From Thermoplasmatales archaeon (GTDB taxonomy: Archaea > Thermoplasmatota > Thermoplasmata > Methanomassiliicoccales > Methanomethylophilaceae): a stretch of DNA of 64,000 nucleotides. The stretch covers positions 1-64,000 of the forward strand of contig JAAYNL010000019.1 of NCBI GenBank assembly GCA_012520845.1, in the 5' to 3' direction. Positions 7,642-16,956 of this stretch are shown here, one piece after another; the stretch's first letter is position 1, and every line of letters begins with the position of its first letter. A program made the position numbers and the translations under genes. The notes under the pieces were generated by a model. That model was given only the letters and a program-made list of their open reading frames with translations, made no database searches and had not been told where the DNA came from.

Positions 7642-10110
7642 TTGAGATACCCCAAGCACATAATCGTGCTATGGATCGCCATCCTCGTGGTGGCGGCGCC
7701 CTTCGCGTACAAGGTCATCGTGAACCCCCAGGAGGCGCTGACCTACGAAGCGTCCGAGACCAGCGACGACACCGAGTCAAGCAAGGGCATGGCGATACTC
7801 GGGGACGCCGACTATTTCAAGAACGGCGGGTCGGACGCCGAGATGATGGTCGTGCTGGAATACGGCTACGCGGCCGAACTCGCCAACATATCGACGAATT
7901 TCATGACGAAATTCGCGGAAAGGGTGAAAGGCGCATACGACGACGGGGCGAGGACCGTCCCCATGGGCAACTACTCCTCCGGCGGCACCGACGGGGTCTT
8001 CCTAGTGGTTCTTGACCTCGACGAAAAGAAGTACAACACGTCCGACGAGGTGCCCAACGTCAGGGACCTGGTTTCCAAATCCAAAAAGGATGCCTCCGTC
8101 ACAAGCAAGACCTACGTCACGGGAAATTCCGCCATCTACCACGACACCGAGGTCGGCGCCATGGACGACGTCAAGAAAATCGACCCGTTCGCCGTCCTCC
8201 TGGTCCTGATCCTGATCGGTCTGTTCTTCAGGTCCGCCGTTTCCGCCACGATGCCCCCCGTGGTCATCGGGGCGGCCTACGCCATCACCCTGATGTTCAT
8301 ACTGGGCCTGGCGCAATTCATGTCCATCTACTACATCACCAGCACCCTCGTGTTGGTGACGATGCTGGGCGCCGGCTGCGACTACTGCATTTTCATAATG
8401 GCGAGATACAGGGAGGAGCGCAAGAAGGGCAAGGACACCCGGGAGTCCCTCAGGGAAGCGGTCACCTGGGCCGGGGAATCCATCACCATCTCCGGCCTCG
8501 CCGTCGTCATCGGCTTCGGCACGATGTCCGTCTGTTCCTACAACATGGTCAGCACCATGGGCATCGCCATGGCCGCGGGCATACTGTTCGCGTTGCTGGC
8601 GGCTCTGACCCTGATACCGTCCATCATCGCCCTGATCGGCGACAAGACGTTCTGGCCCTCCACCAAGGAAACCTACGACGAGGGCAGCAAGCCCATGCAG
8701 GGGTGGTACGGGAAATTCTCCCGGGGCGGGAAACGCTATTTCACGGCGTCCTCCCGTTTCGCCATCAAGCATCCCCTGGCGATAATCGGTGTGGCGTTGC
8801 TGATAACCGTCCCCCTCGGGTACGTCGCCGCCACCCAGGAGGCTTCCTACGACAACATCGCGGTAATGCCCCCGAGCGAGTCGCGGGACGGCATAGACTC
8901 CCTCGTCGAAAACGCCCCCGGCGGCATGATCATGCCGGTGTACGTGGTAAGCGAGGCCACGAAAGAGATCGCCACCTTCAAAGAATTCATAATACAATAT
9001 GAAGGAGAGAATGTCACGATAGGAATCATGGAATGGGACGCGGTCTACGGCGCCCCATACCGGAATTACACTGGCCTTCTTGCCCAGAACCTGCTTAGCA
9101 ACGACGAAATCGGAAACGTTGCCCCCTTGATACGGTGGGACGATCTCAACGACCAGCAGAAGGCCGTTGCCATTGCCGGTCTCCCGATACCTATGAAGAA
9201 AGCCGTGGAGGCCGTCCTGGACCCGGCGACTTATCCGTTGATAGTCGGCGCCGCGGCGATGCAGGGCGTCACCGTGACCTCGGAAGGCCAGATCATAGAC
9301 TACATCGTCAACTACATGACCGGGGGCATCTCCGATTTCCACGAGGGCAGACAATACGTGAAGACCACGGTCCTCCTGAAAGAGATCCCGACCTCGGACT
9401 CCTCCATGAAGACCGTGCCGGAAATAAGGAAGGCCGTCGGAGAGACCGCCGGTACCGCGAACGCTTGGCCGACCGGCGAAATCGTCGGCACCGCCTACGT
9501 CACGGGCACCACCGCCGTCATCTACGATATGTCCGAGGTCATCAACAAGGAGTTCGTGCTGATCGAGGTCCTGGTGATGGTACTGATATTCATCATGCTG
9601 TTCTTCGTGATGAAGTCGTACCTCACGCCGCTGCGCGCGATACTCACGATAGCGATGAGCATCGTCTGGACGCTGGGCCTGACCCACATAGTGTTCACCA
9701 TGGTGCTCGGCACCCCGGTTTACTGGATAATGCCGATAGTGCTGTTCGTCATATGCCTCGGCCTGGGCATGGACTACGACATCTTCCTGACCACCAGGAT
9801 AAGGGAGAACGTGGCCAAGGGCATGGGCAACGACGAGGCCATCAGCAGCGGTCTGATTTCCACGGGCGCGGTCATCACCATCTGCGGCATCATAATGAGC
9901 TCCGCCTTCGGCACCATGATGCTGTCGTCCTCGGCGATGCTGCAGCAGTTCGGCTTCGCCCTGTGGTTCGCCATCCTGGTCGACGCACTGATCGTGCGCA
10001 CGTACCTCGTGCCGGCCGTGATGCACCTGCTCGGCAGGTGGAACTGGGTCGGCCCCAAGTGGCTGCAGAAGGGCGAGTACGACCACATCCACGAGGAAAC
10101 CCCGGAGTAA
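7642..10110 (+). CDS. MMPL/RND-type membrane exporter
   Basis: About 822 residues with the duplicated RND layout: TM1 (HIIVLWIAILVVAAPFAY), an extracellular domain, a TM2-6 block (about residues 178-340), TM7, a second extracellular domain, and TM8-12 (about 635-810). It resembles MmpL/HpnN-like proteins that export lipids or drugs by proton antiport. The divergent TetR gene and twin operators support induced efflux. The start is uncertain: 7642 is TTG with no ribosome site. The frame stays open upstream and encodes FEKLADKIL, a typical family N terminus, from a CTG at 7615 that follows GGTGATGG (7604-7611). No ATG or GTG exists in frame. Confidence 0.88.
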   Translation: MRYPKHIIVLWIAILVVAAPFAYKVIVNPQEALTYEASETSDDTESSKGMAILGDADYFKNGGSDAEMMVVLEYGYAAELANISTNFMTKFAERVKGAYDDGARTVPMGNYSSGGTDGVFLVVLDLDEKKYNTSDEVPNVRDLVSKSKKDASVTSKTYVTGNSAIYHDTEVGAMDDVKKIDPFAVLLVLILIGLFFRSAVSATMPPVVIGAAYAITLMFILGLAQFMSIYYITSTLVLVTMLGAGCDYCIFIMARYREERKKGKDTRESLREAVTWAGESITISGLAVVIGFGTMSVCSYNMVSTMGIAMAAGILFALLAALTLIPSIIALIGDKTFWPSTKETYDEGSKPMQGWYGKFSRGGKRYFTASSRFAIKHPLAIIGVALLITVPLGYVAATQEASYDNIAVMPPSESRDGIDSLVENAPGGMIMPVYVVSEATKEIATFKEFIIQYEGENVTIGIMEWDAVYGAPYRNYTGLLAQNLLSNDEIGNVAPLIRWDDLNDQQKAVAIAGLPIPMKKAVEAVLDPATYPLIVGAAAMQGVTVTSEGQIIDYIVNYMTGGISDFHEGRQYVKTTVLLKEIPTSDSSMKTVPEIRKAVGETAGTANAWPTGEIVGTAYVTGTTAVIYDMSEVINKEFVLIEVLVMVLIFIMLFFVMKSYLTPLRAILTIAMSIVWTLGLTHIVFTMVLGTPVYWIMPIVLFVICLGLGMDYDIFLTTRIRENVAKGMGNDEAISSGLISTGAVITICGIIMSSAFGTMMLSSSAMLQQFGFALWFAILVDALIVRTYLVPAVMHLLGRWNWVGPKWLQKGEYDHIHEETPE

Positions 10111-10120
10111 GACCTCCGAC

Positions 10121-10137
10121 CAAACCCCTTCCCCCCT
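10121..10137 (+). terminator. Putative terminator after the exporter gene
   Basis: CAAACCCCTT followed by a pyrimidine run, 11 bp after the stop codon. The same CAAACCCCTT motif ends several other genes here (see findings). Confidence 0.35.
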
Positions 10138-10182
10138 TTCTAGGGGAGCGGATTTTTTAACCCGTGCCGCATCGCCTTCGGC

Positions 10183-10890
10183 ATGGAGGGCGTCAGGGTC
10201 AACAAGGCCGTCGCGGACACCGGCTACTGCTCCCGCCGGCAGGCGGACGCCCTGGTATCGGAAGGCAGGGTGACGATCGACGGGAAGGTTGCCGTCCCGG
10301 GGGACAGGGTTTCCAAAGGGCAGGCCCTGGCCGTCGACGGCGAAAGGCTGACCGAGGAGGGGGAATCGATACTGCTGATTTTCAACAAGCCCGTCGGCGT
10401 GACCTGCACCACCGACGAGGACGACGCCACCAACGTCATCGACTTCATCGGCTACCCAAAGAGGATATTCCCCGTCGGCCGCCTCGACAAGGATTCCGAG
10501 GGTTTGCTCCTGCTCACCAACCGCGGCGAACTCGTGAACGGGCTGATGAGGTCCCGCTACGGCCACGAGAAGGAATACGACGTCAGGGTCGACAGGCCGC
10601 TCACCAAACGGTTCATGGACGGCATGAGGGCCGGAGTGCCGATCCTGGACACGGTAACGAAACCCTGCGCCCTGGAGAGGACGGGCTCGAAGAGGTTCAC
10701 GATCGTCATAACCGAGGGGATGAACCTCCAGATCCGCAGGATGTGCGCCCATTTCGGCTACGGCGTCGTCTCCCTGAAAAGGGTGCGTATCCACGACATC
10801 GTCCTTGGCGACCTGAAGCCCGGCGAATACAGGAAGGCGACCAGGGACGAGAAGAGGAGGCTGTTCGCCCTGACCGTCAACGAGGCCTGA
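10183..10890 (+). CDS. RsuA/RluB/E/F-family pseudouridine synthase
   Basis: 235 residues: an N-terminal S4 RNA-binding domain (VRVNKAVADTGYCSRRQADALVSEG split across residues 4-28), then the catalytic domain with GRLDKDSEGLLLLTN, whose Asp is the nucleophile. It isomerises uridine in rRNA or tRNA. Length and motifs are closest to RluF/RluB of bacteria; archaea mostly use TruB/Cbf5, TruA, TruD and Pus10, so it probably came by transfer. Its end overlaps the convergent methyltransferase gene by 14 bp. Confidence 0.85.
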   Translation: MEGVRVNKAVADTGYCSRRQADALVSEGRVTIDGKVAVPGDRVSKGQALAVDGERLTEEGESILLIFNKPVGVTCTTDEDDATNVIDFIGYPKRIFPVGRLDKDSEGLLLLTNRGELVNGLMRSRYGHEKEYDVRVDRPLTKRFMDGMRAGVPILDTVTKPCALERTGSKRFTIVITEGMNLQIRRMCAHFGYGVVSLKRVRIHDIVLGDLKPGEYRKATRDEKRRLFALTVNEA

Positions 10891-11497
10891 CCATCGTCAC
10901 GCCGTAGAGACGCTTTTTTTCCTCGAAGAACTCCCAGACCCTCACGGACTCGAACCCGTCGGTCAGTATGCGCAACCCGTCCTTGGAGAAGAACCGGACC
11001 CTGAAGCCCATCTTGTTCTTCCAGACGTCCCCATGCATGTGCTCCCCGACGCGGAACCCCTGGTCGTCCTGGTTCCTGACGGAGAAGGCGACGATTCCCC
11101 CGGGACGCACCGCCCCGAAGACGCTTTCCTTCGCCCGCAGAAGCTCCTCATCCGTGAAATCCATGGTGAAGAGCATGTGGGAATAGCAGGCGTCGAAGGG
11201 CCCTTCCGGGATGTCGAAGCCCTCGCGGATGTCGGCGCAGTAAACCCTGACGCCGGGTATCATGTCACGGACCTGGGCGTTGCAGACCTCGCTGAAATCT
11301 ATGCCCACGACGGACATGCCGTTGTCCGCGAAGTGTTTGGCGTCCCTGCCCTGGCCCGGGCCCAGCTCGAGGACGGCGCCCACGCCCATGTCGCGGAAGA
11401 TCCGGCAGCATTCGACACCGAATCCGCTGGGACCCTCGCCGAAATACGCACGGTTCCCCCAATACACCCTGTCCCAATGGGCATCGTACCCGTCCAT
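10877..11497 (-). CDS. Class I SAM-dependent methyltransferase
   Basis: 206 residues with motif I VLELGPGQGRDAKHFAD, motif II (VVGIDFS), an acidic DIREGFD and a motif IV-like FDACYSHMLF. This is a Rossmann-fold small-molecule-type methyltransferase of unknown substrate. The start was taken as MDGYDAHWDRVYWG at 11497, the usual start for this subgroup; the longer open frame (to 11560) would overlap the iron-transport promoter region. It is transcribed away from the feo operon. Confidence 0.75.
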   Translation of the reverse strand: MDGYDAHWDRVYWGNRAYFGEGPSGFGVECCRIFRDMGVGAVLELGPGQGRDAKHFADNGMSVVGIDFSEVCNAQVRDMIPGVRVYCADIREGFDIPEGPFDACYSHMLFTMDFTDEELLRAKESVFGAVRPGGIVAFSVRNQDDQGFRVGEHMHGDVWKNKMGFRVRFFSKDGLRILTDGFESVRVWEFFEEKKRLYGVTMVRPR

Positions 11498-11595
11498 GGC
11501 CCAACATCGGGCATGGGCGTAATAAACATGGCTCCGCGTACACGCGCGGTTCATCGCCAAACCGACCCGGAATCGCTGGGGATTGTGTTCGGAAT

Positions 11596-11669
11596 ACCTG
11601 AATCAGGTTGTCCTAAATTTATTTATATGCCCTACGCTCTCAACCTGTCAATGAGTTAGGAAAACCTAA
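11596..11669 (+). promoter_or_regulatory. Promoter and metal-type operator of the feo operon
   Basis: Three elements precede feoA. ACCTGAATCAGGT at 11596-11608 is a perfect dyad. ATTTATTTATAT at about 11617-11628 is a TATA box. TTAGGAAAACCTAA at 11656-11669 is a perfect palindrome where transcription should start. TTAGG-N4-CCTAA resembles DtxR/IdeR-type iron-repressor sites, which fits a ferrous-iron importer. The regulator itself is not in this window. Confidence 0.6.
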
Positions 11670-11688
11670 TTCAAAATATGGTGCGAAC

Positions 11689-11901
11689 ATGACCCTATCT
11701 TTTGCGAACGTGGGCGAGACCGGTTCGATCCGGAAGATCCTCGGGGACGACAGCTCCAGGAAGAAACTGATGGACATGGGTTTCGTCGAGGGCGCGGAAG
11801 TGCGTGTGGTATGCCGGGTTTCCGGCAACCTCATCGTGGAGGTCAAGGGCGTGCGGATCGCCATCGACGGTTCGCTGGCCAACCGCATCATAGTCGGATA
11901 G
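11689..11901 (+). CDS. feoA: FeoA domain protein (first copy)
   Basis: 70-residue SH3-like FeoA protein (SRKKLMDMGFVEGAEVRVV, then GVRIAIDGSLANRIIVG). FeoA is thought to bind and modulate FeoB. First gene of the feo operon, 19 bp downstream of the TTAGG operator and 13 bp before the second feoA. Confidence 0.9.
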   Translation: MTLSFANVGETGSIRKILGDDSSRKKLMDMGFVEGAEVRVVCRVSGNLIVEVKGVRIAIDGSLANRIIVG

Positions 11902-11914
11902 GAAGGTATTGCGC

Positions 11915-12145
11915 ATGAGAACGCTTGATATGATTGGTTGCGGCGAGACCGTCAGGGTCGTCGCCGTCCACGGCGGGGGGCCCCTCAGGAGGCGCATCCT
12001 CGACATGGGCATAACCAAGGGAAGCGACATCAAGGTCGAGAACGTCGCCCCGCTGGGCGACCCCATCGAGATTATCGTCAGGGGGTACAAACTCAGCATC
12101 AGGAAGGGCGACGCGGTCTCCATCGAGGTCGCGGGGGGCGAATGA
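11915..12145 (+). CDS. feoA: FeoA domain protein (second copy)
   Basis: 76-residue FeoA paralogue (GGPLRRRILDMGITKGSDIKVE, then GYKLSIRKGDAVSIEVAGGE). Tandem feoA genes before feoB are common in archaea and anaerobes. The ATG at 11915 follows GGAAGG (11901-11906) with 8 bp spacing; a TTG at 11909 is less likely. Its stop overlaps the feoB start (ATGA), which suggests translational coupling. Confidence 0.9.
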   Translation: MRTLDMIGCGETVRVVAVHGGGPLRRRILDMGITKGSDIKVENVAPLGDPIEIIVRGYKLSIRKGDAVSIEVAGGE

Positions 12146-14268
12146 TGTCGGAGATCGCATTGGTCGGCAACCCGAACAGCGGGAAGACGACCCTGTTCAA
12201 CTACCTGACCGGGAGTTCGCAGAAAGTGGGTAACTGGCCCGGCGTGACCGTCGACAAGAAAGCCGGCAGGCTGAAGGGGCACCCGAACGTCTCGGTCGTC
12301 GATTTGCCCGGGATATATTCCCTGTCGCCATACTCCCCGGAGGAGGTCATCGCCAGGGACTACATCATGGGCGGCAATCTCGACGCGGTGATCAACATCG
12401 TGGACGCCACGAACCTGGAGAGAAACCTCTACCTCACCACGCAGCTGAGAGACATGGGGGTGCCCGTCGTCGTGGCCCTGAACATGATCGACGTTTCCCG
12501 TTCCAAAGGGGAGGAAATCGACGTCAAGGAACTTTCCAAATGGCTGGGATGCCCCGTCGTCCCCATATCCGCCCTGAAGAGGGAGGGGTTGGACGACCTG
12601 GTTGGCGAGACCATCAGGGCCATCGGCACCGAACAGCCCGTCCCCAAGGTGTTCCAGCCTAAGGTGGAGGAGGCGATCTCCGCCGTCTCCGCCGTGCTGG
12701 CGGGCAGCGAACCGGACGGGCTGCTCAGATGGAGTTCCGTCAAACTCATCGAGGGCGACGAGGCCGAAAGGGAAATCCACGCGGACGACCTTGCCGAAAT
12801 AGACCCCATCGTATCCTCCCTCGAGGCGGCGATGGACGAAGACGGCGAGACGATAATAATCGACGGCCGTTACAACCACATCGCGGCCATGGTGGCCGTA
12901 TCCGTGAAAAAGCCGGACGTGGAGGTCGTCACGCTTTCGGACAAAATCGACGCCGTCGTCACGAACAGATGGCTGGCGCTCCCGATTTTCTTCGCGGTGA
13001 TGTTCGTCGTCTACTATCTCTCCATAACCACGATCGGCGGTTGGGGGACCGACTGGGTCAACGAGGCCGTGTTCGAGGAATGGGCCATACCCGGCGCCGA
13101 GCAGTGGCTTACGGACATGGGCGTGAACGACATGCTCGTCTCCCTCATAGTCGATGGCCTGATTACCGGCGTCGGCGCCGTGCTCGGGTTCCTGCCGCAG
13201 ATGCTGGTCATGTTCCTGCTCCTCGCCATACTGGAGGACTCGGGGTACATGGCCCGCGTGGCCTTCGTCATGGACCGCATCTTCAGGAGGTTCGGCCTTT
13301 CCGGGAAGTCCTTCATCCCCATATTGATCACGACCGGCTGCGGCGTGCCGGGGATAATGGCTTCCAGGACCATCGAGGACGACAGGGACCGCAGGATCAC
13401 CGCGATGACCTGCTCCTTCATGCCCTGCGCCGCGAAGCTACCGGTCATAGCGCTGATAGCGGGCGCGATTTTCAACGAATCGCCGTGGATCGCCCCGTCG
13501 CTGTACTTCATCGGGATTTTCGCCATCCTCTTCTCCGGCGTGGTTCTGAAGAAGATTCAGGGTTTCGTCGGCACGCCGGCGCCGTTCATCATGGAGATGC
13601 CAGCGTACCACATGCCCAACGCCAGGACCGTGGCGATCAGCTCCCTGGACAGGCTGTTCCACTTCGTGAAGAAGGCGGGGACCATCATAATACTCGCCTG
13701 CGCCCTGGTCTGGTTCCTCTCCGCCTACAACTGGTCCATGGCCGCCGTCGACGTGGCCGACTCGATGCTGGCCGACATCGGCCATGCCGTGTCCGTGATA
13801 TTCGCGCCGCTGGGCTGGGACAACTGGATGGCCACCGTCGCCACCGTGACGGGCCTCATAGCCAAGGAGAACGTCGTCTCCACCTTCGGCATACTCTTCG
13901 GGCTCGAGGAGGTCTCCGAGGCCGGGGACGAGATATGGGCCAACGTCGCGGGGATGTTCTCCTCCGGCGTGGCCGGGTACTCGTTCCTGCTGTTCAACAT
14001 GCTCTGCGCCCCCTGCTTCGCCGCCATCGGCGCGATGCGCAGGGAGCTCGGGACGTGGAAGGACACGGCCTTGGCGGTCGGGTGGCAGTGCGGCCTCGCC
14101 TACGCGGCGGCGTTCGTCTTCTACCACTTCGGCACCCTCGCCACCGGCGGCGGGCTCACCATCGGGTTCCCCTTCGCCGTGGCGGTGCTGGCGTTGCTGA
14201 TCTGGCTCTTCGCCAGGCCGATGCCCAATCCTGAGGCGGGGGCGGACGAGGGGGTGGTTCCGTCGTGA
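12142..14268 (+). CDS. feoB: Ferrous iron transporter FeoB
   Basis: 708 residues. The N-terminal G domain has G1 GNPNSGKTTLFN, G3 DLPGIYSLS and G4 NMID, then a helical GDI region (about 170-250). The membrane core contains two Gate-like repeats, with conserved GYMARVAFVMDR and PCAAKLPVIAL. It imports Fe2+ across the cytoplasmic membrane. Start at the first of two adjacent ATGs, overlapping feoA2 by 4 bp. Full length and apparently intact. Confidence 0.97.
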   Translation: MMSEIALVGNPNSGKTTLFNYLTGSSQKVGNWPGVTVDKKAGRLKGHPNVSVVDLPGIYSLSPYSPEEVIARDYIMGGNLDAVINIVDATNLERNLYLTTQLRDMGVPVVVALNMIDVSRSKGEEIDVKELSKWLGCPVVPISALKREGLDDLVGETIRAIGTEQPVPKVFQPKVEEAISAVSAVLAGSEPDGLLRWSSVKLIEGDEAEREIHADDLAEIDPIVSSLEAAMDEDGETIIIDGRYNHIAAMVAVSVKKPDVEVVTLSDKIDAVVTNRWLALPIFFAVMFVVYYLSITTIGGWGTDWVNEAVFEEWAIPGAEQWLTDMGVNDMLVSLIVDGLITGVGAVLGFLPQMLVMFLLLAILEDSGYMARVAFVMDRIFRRFGLSGKSFIPILITTGCGVPGIMASRTIEDDRDRRITAMTCSFMPCAAKLPVIALIAGAIFNESPWIAPSLYFIGIFAILFSGVVLKKIQGFVGTPAPFIMEMPAYHMPNARTVAISSLDRLFHFVKKAGTIIILACALVWFLSAYNWSMAAVDVADSMLADIGHAVSVIFAPLGWDNWMATVATVTGLIAKENVVSTFGILFGLEEVSEAGDEIWANVAGMFSSGVAGYSFLLFNMLCAPCFAAIGAMRRELGTWKDTALAVGWQCGLAYAAAFVFYHFGTLATGGGLTIGFPFAVAVLALLIWLFARPMPNPEAGADEGVVPS

Positions 14269-14420
14269 ACCTGGCAACCGTCGTGGCGTTGATCGTGACG
14301 GTCGCGGTCCTCGCCGTCGCCGCCTACGGCGGCCTCCACAAAAAGGATGGTTGCGACGGGAATTGCGCCAACTGCCGCAATTCCAGGGATAAACCCATTG
14401 AACCGTGCGACAAGGAATGA
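14265..14420 (+). CDS. FeoB-associated Cys-rich membrane peptide
   Basis: A 51-residue protein starting at a GTG that overlaps the feoB stop (GTGA). One N-terminal membrane helix (LATVVALIVTVAVLAVAAY, residues 3-21) is followed by a short cytoplasmic tail with four Cys (Cys30, 34, 37, 48; pattern C-x3-C-x2-C-x10-C). This matches the FeoB-associated Cys-rich peptides found at the end of many feo operons, proposed to bind iron or assist FeoB. Confidence 0.85.
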   Translation: MNLATVVALIVTVAVLAVAAYGGLHKKDGCDGNCANCRNSRDKPIEPCDKE

Positions 14421-14436
14421 CCGCACAAACGCCTTT

Positions 14437-14460
14437 CAAACCCCTTCCCTCTTTTTTTCC
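14437..14460 (+). terminator. Terminator of the feo operon
   Basis: CAAACCCCTT followed by a pyrimidine tract ending in seven T residues (about 14452-14458), 16 bp after the last stop codon. A T-tract is enough for archaeal termination. Confidence 0.5.
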
Positions 14461-14526
14461 ATGCCCGACGTCACTATGTTTTTATCGCAACATGCCATGG
14501 CAGTGGCGGTGGAATCCGGGTTGCAC

Positions 14527-16011
14527 ATGTCCAAGGACGGTTTTGACAACGGGAAGTACGTCAAGCTGCAGTCGGAAAAAATCCGCGAGAGGATTTCCGA
14601 TTTCGGCGGGAAGCTCTACCTCGAGTTCGGCGGGAAGCTGTTCGACGACTACCACGCCTCCCGCGTGCTCCCCGGGTTCAGGCCCGACAGCAAGATAGAG
14701 ATGCTGGTCGGGTTCAGGGAGGACGCGGAGATAGTCATAGCCATATCCGCGTTGGACATCGAAGGCGGCAAGACCAGGGCGGACCTCGGCATCACGTACG
14801 ACCTGGAGGTCCTGCGCCTGGCCGACGCCTTCAGGGAGAAGGGTCTGTTCGTCAACGGCGTCGTCGTCACCCAATATTCCGGGCAGCCTTCCGCGGACGC
14901 GTACTGCCGCAAGCTGGAGCGCCTAGGCATCAGGGTCTACAAACACAAGCGGATCGAGGGGTACCCGTCCAACGTCGACGGCATCTTCAGCGATGCGGGA
15001 TTCGGCTCCAACGATTACGTCGAGACGAAGGGCAACCTCGTCGTGGTCACCGCCCCCGGGCCGGGCTGCGGGAAGATGTCCGTATGCCTGTCCCAACTGT
15101 ACCAGGACGGCGTCAGGGGAATCAAGTCCGGATACGCGAAATTCGAGACGTTCCCCCTGTGGAACTACCCGCTCAAGCACCTGGTGAACCTGGCGTACGA
15201 GGCGGCCACTGCGGATTTGGACGACGTGAACATGATCGATCCCTTCCACCTCGAGGCCTACGGGGAGACGGCGGTCAACTACAACAGGGACGTGGAGATC
15301 TTTCCCGCCCTGAACACCATATTCAAGAGGATTTTCGGAGAATCCCCCTACAAATCGCCGACGGACATGGGCGTGAACATGGCCGGCCACTGCATCGTGG
15401 ACGACGATGTCGTCGCCCAGGCGTCCCGCATGGAAATCGTCCGCAGGTATTTCGAGACGCTCTGCAACGCAAAGAGGGGCTTGGTGCCCGAATGCAGCGT
15501 CGGCAAGGTTGAACTGCTGATGAGCCAGGCGGGCGCGTCCGTCTCCGACCGCAAGGTGGTCGACGCGGTGCGCGGACATCGGTCCTACGGCTCCCTTTCC
15601 GTGGTGGCCATCGAATTGCCCGACGGCCGAATCGTCACCGGGAAATCGTCCGACCTCATGTCCGCGTCCTCCGCGGTGCTCCTGAACGCGGTGAAGGCGA
15701 TGGCGAGGATGGACGACGCGATACACCTGCTTTCCCCCTCGGTGATAGAGCCGGTCCAGAATCTGAAGTCGAAATACCTTTTGGAGGTCTCGCCCCACCT
15801 GCGGGCCGACGAGACGCTCGTGGCGCTCTCGGTTTGCGCCACCACCAACCCCTACGCCTCCCACGTCCTGGGTCAATTGCCGAAGCTCAGGGGCTGCGAG
15901 GCCCATTCCTCGAGCATGCTCAACCCCTCCGAGGGCCATATCGTAAGGAAGCTGGGCCTCAACCTGACCTGCGAGCCGGAATACCCGACGGACAGGTTCT
16001 ACAACGGCTGA
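14527..16011 (+). CDS. DUF1846 family protein
   Basis: 494 residues matching the DUF1846 family by its opening (GFDNGKYVKLQSEKIRERI), which fixes the start at the ATG at 14527, and by the block APGPGCGKMSVCLSQLY, which resembles a nucleotide-binding loop. The family is best known from Firmicutes and other anaerobes and has no firm biochemical role. A TATA-like GTTTTTATC lies about 45 bp upstream. The open frame extends to 14347, but that part is unlike the family. It ends next to the convergent nfo gene. Confidence 0.85.
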   Translation: MSKDGFDNGKYVKLQSEKIRERISDFGGKLYLEFGGKLFDDYHASRVLPGFRPDSKIEMLVGFREDAEIVIAISALDIEGGKTRADLGITYDLEVLRLADAFREKGLFVNGVVVTQYSGQPSADAYCRKLERLGIRVYKHKRIEGYPSNVDGIFSDAGFGSNDYVETKGNLVVVTAPGPGCGKMSVCLSQLYQDGVRGIKSGYAKFETFPLWNYPLKHLVNLAYEAATADLDDVNMIDPFHLEAYGETAVNYNRDVEIFPALNTIFKRIFGESPYKSPTDMGVNMAGHCIVDDDVVAQASRMEIVRRYFETLCNAKRGLVPECSVGKVELLMSQAGASVSDRKVVDAVRGHRSYGSLSVVAIELPDGRIVTGKSSDLMSASSAVLLNAVKAMARMDDAIHLLSPSVIEPVQNLKSKYLLEVSPHLRADETLVALSVCATTNPYASHVLGQLPKLRGCEAHSSSMLNPSEGHIVRKLGLNLTCEPEYPTDRFYNG

Positions 16012-16842
16012 TCAGGACCTGCAGCCCTTCAGCGTCTCGATTTCCTTCGCGTAGCCGGGAAGCTCGTTGGGCGTCTCCAGATAGAACGGGAGGTCCCTGA
16101 GGCGCGGGTTGTTGATCACGGCGCATATCGGCTTCAGACCTATCCTGCCCTCGCCGATCCTGGCGTGCCTGTCCTTGGCCGCCCCGACGGGGTTCATGCT
16201 GTCGTTGAGATGGATCGCCTTCAGGCGGCCGAGGCCCACGACGGAATCGAATTCGTCCAGCACCCCGTCCAAATCGTTGACGACGTCGTAACCCGCATCG
16301 TGGACGTGACAGGTATCAAGACAGACGCCGGCGTTGTCCTTGTGGTCCAACATGTCTATGATTTCGATGATTTCCTCGAATTTGCCGCCGATCTCGGAAC
16401 CCTTCCCGGCCATCGTCTCCAGGAGGAGCGTCGTTTCCATGTCCTTGGACATCACTTCATTGAGAACCTCGGCAATCAGGCGCATCCCCTCCTTGGCGCC
16501 CTGACCGACGTGGCTCCCGGGGTGCATGTTGTACGCGTTCCCGGGGACGTGGGCCATGCGGAGGAGGTCGTCGGCCAGGGTTTCCCTTGCGAACTCCCTG
16601 ACCCTGGGTTTGTCGGAGCAGGGGTTGAGGGTGTACGGCGCGTGGGCGAGTATCCTCCCTATGCCTTTTCTATCGCAGAACTCCAGGAAATCCGCGACGT
16701 CCCGCGGGTCGATGTCCTTTGCCGCGCCGCCCCGGGGATTTCTGGTGAAGAACTGGAACGTATTGGCCCCGATCGACTCGGCGGTCCGCCCCATGGCTAG
16801 GAACCCTTTCGCGGTCGAGAGGTGGCACCCTATCCTGAACAT
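16012..16842 (-). CDS. nfo: Endonuclease IV (AP endonuclease)
   Basis: 276-residue TIM-barrel DNA repair enzyme that cleaves 5' to abasic sites. Tri-zinc ligand motifs are in place: [48 protein letters not shown] and the C-terminal YLETPN. Normal length. It stands alone between DUF1846 and the surface-protein genes. Confidence 0.95.
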   Translation of the reverse strand: MFRIGCHLSTAKGFLAMGRTAESIGANTFQFFTRNPRGGAAKDIDPRDVADFLEFCDRKGIGRILAHAPYTLNPCSDKPRVREFARETLADDLLRMAHVPGNAYNMHPGSHVGQGAKEGMRLIAEVLNEVMSKDMETTLLLETMAGKGSEIGGKFEEIIEIIDMLDHKDNAGVCLDTCHVHDAGYDVVNDLDGVLDEFDSVVGLGRLKAIHLNDSMNPVGAAKDRHARIGEGRIGLKPICAVINNPRLRDLPFYLETPNELPGYAKEIETLKGCRS

Positions 16843-16894
16843 GCACCCGGATGCGCGACTGGGTATTTAGCGTTGGGTCGCCTAAAGACGCTGT

Positions 16895-16942
16895 CGCTGA
16901 AAAATGGGAAAATGAAAAGGGTTTGTGGCGGGTCTCCCCGCC
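16895..16942 (-). terminator. Hairpin and T-rich tract ending the first surface-protein gene
   Basis: Stem GGCGGG/CCCGCC with a 4-nt loop at 16927-16942, followed on the minus strand by CAAACCCTTT (16916-16925) and interrupted T-runs. The CAAACCC motif recurs at other gene ends. Confidence 0.45.
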
Positions 16943-16956
16943 GGCTTTCGGCCCGC

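Noticed and set aside
8002-10794. Long minus-strand open frame (930 codons) opposite the exporter
   Set aside because: It mirrors the GC-rich plus-strand exporter codons, has a His/Gly/Asp-heavy composition with no family motif, and overlaps the pseudouridine synthase gene.
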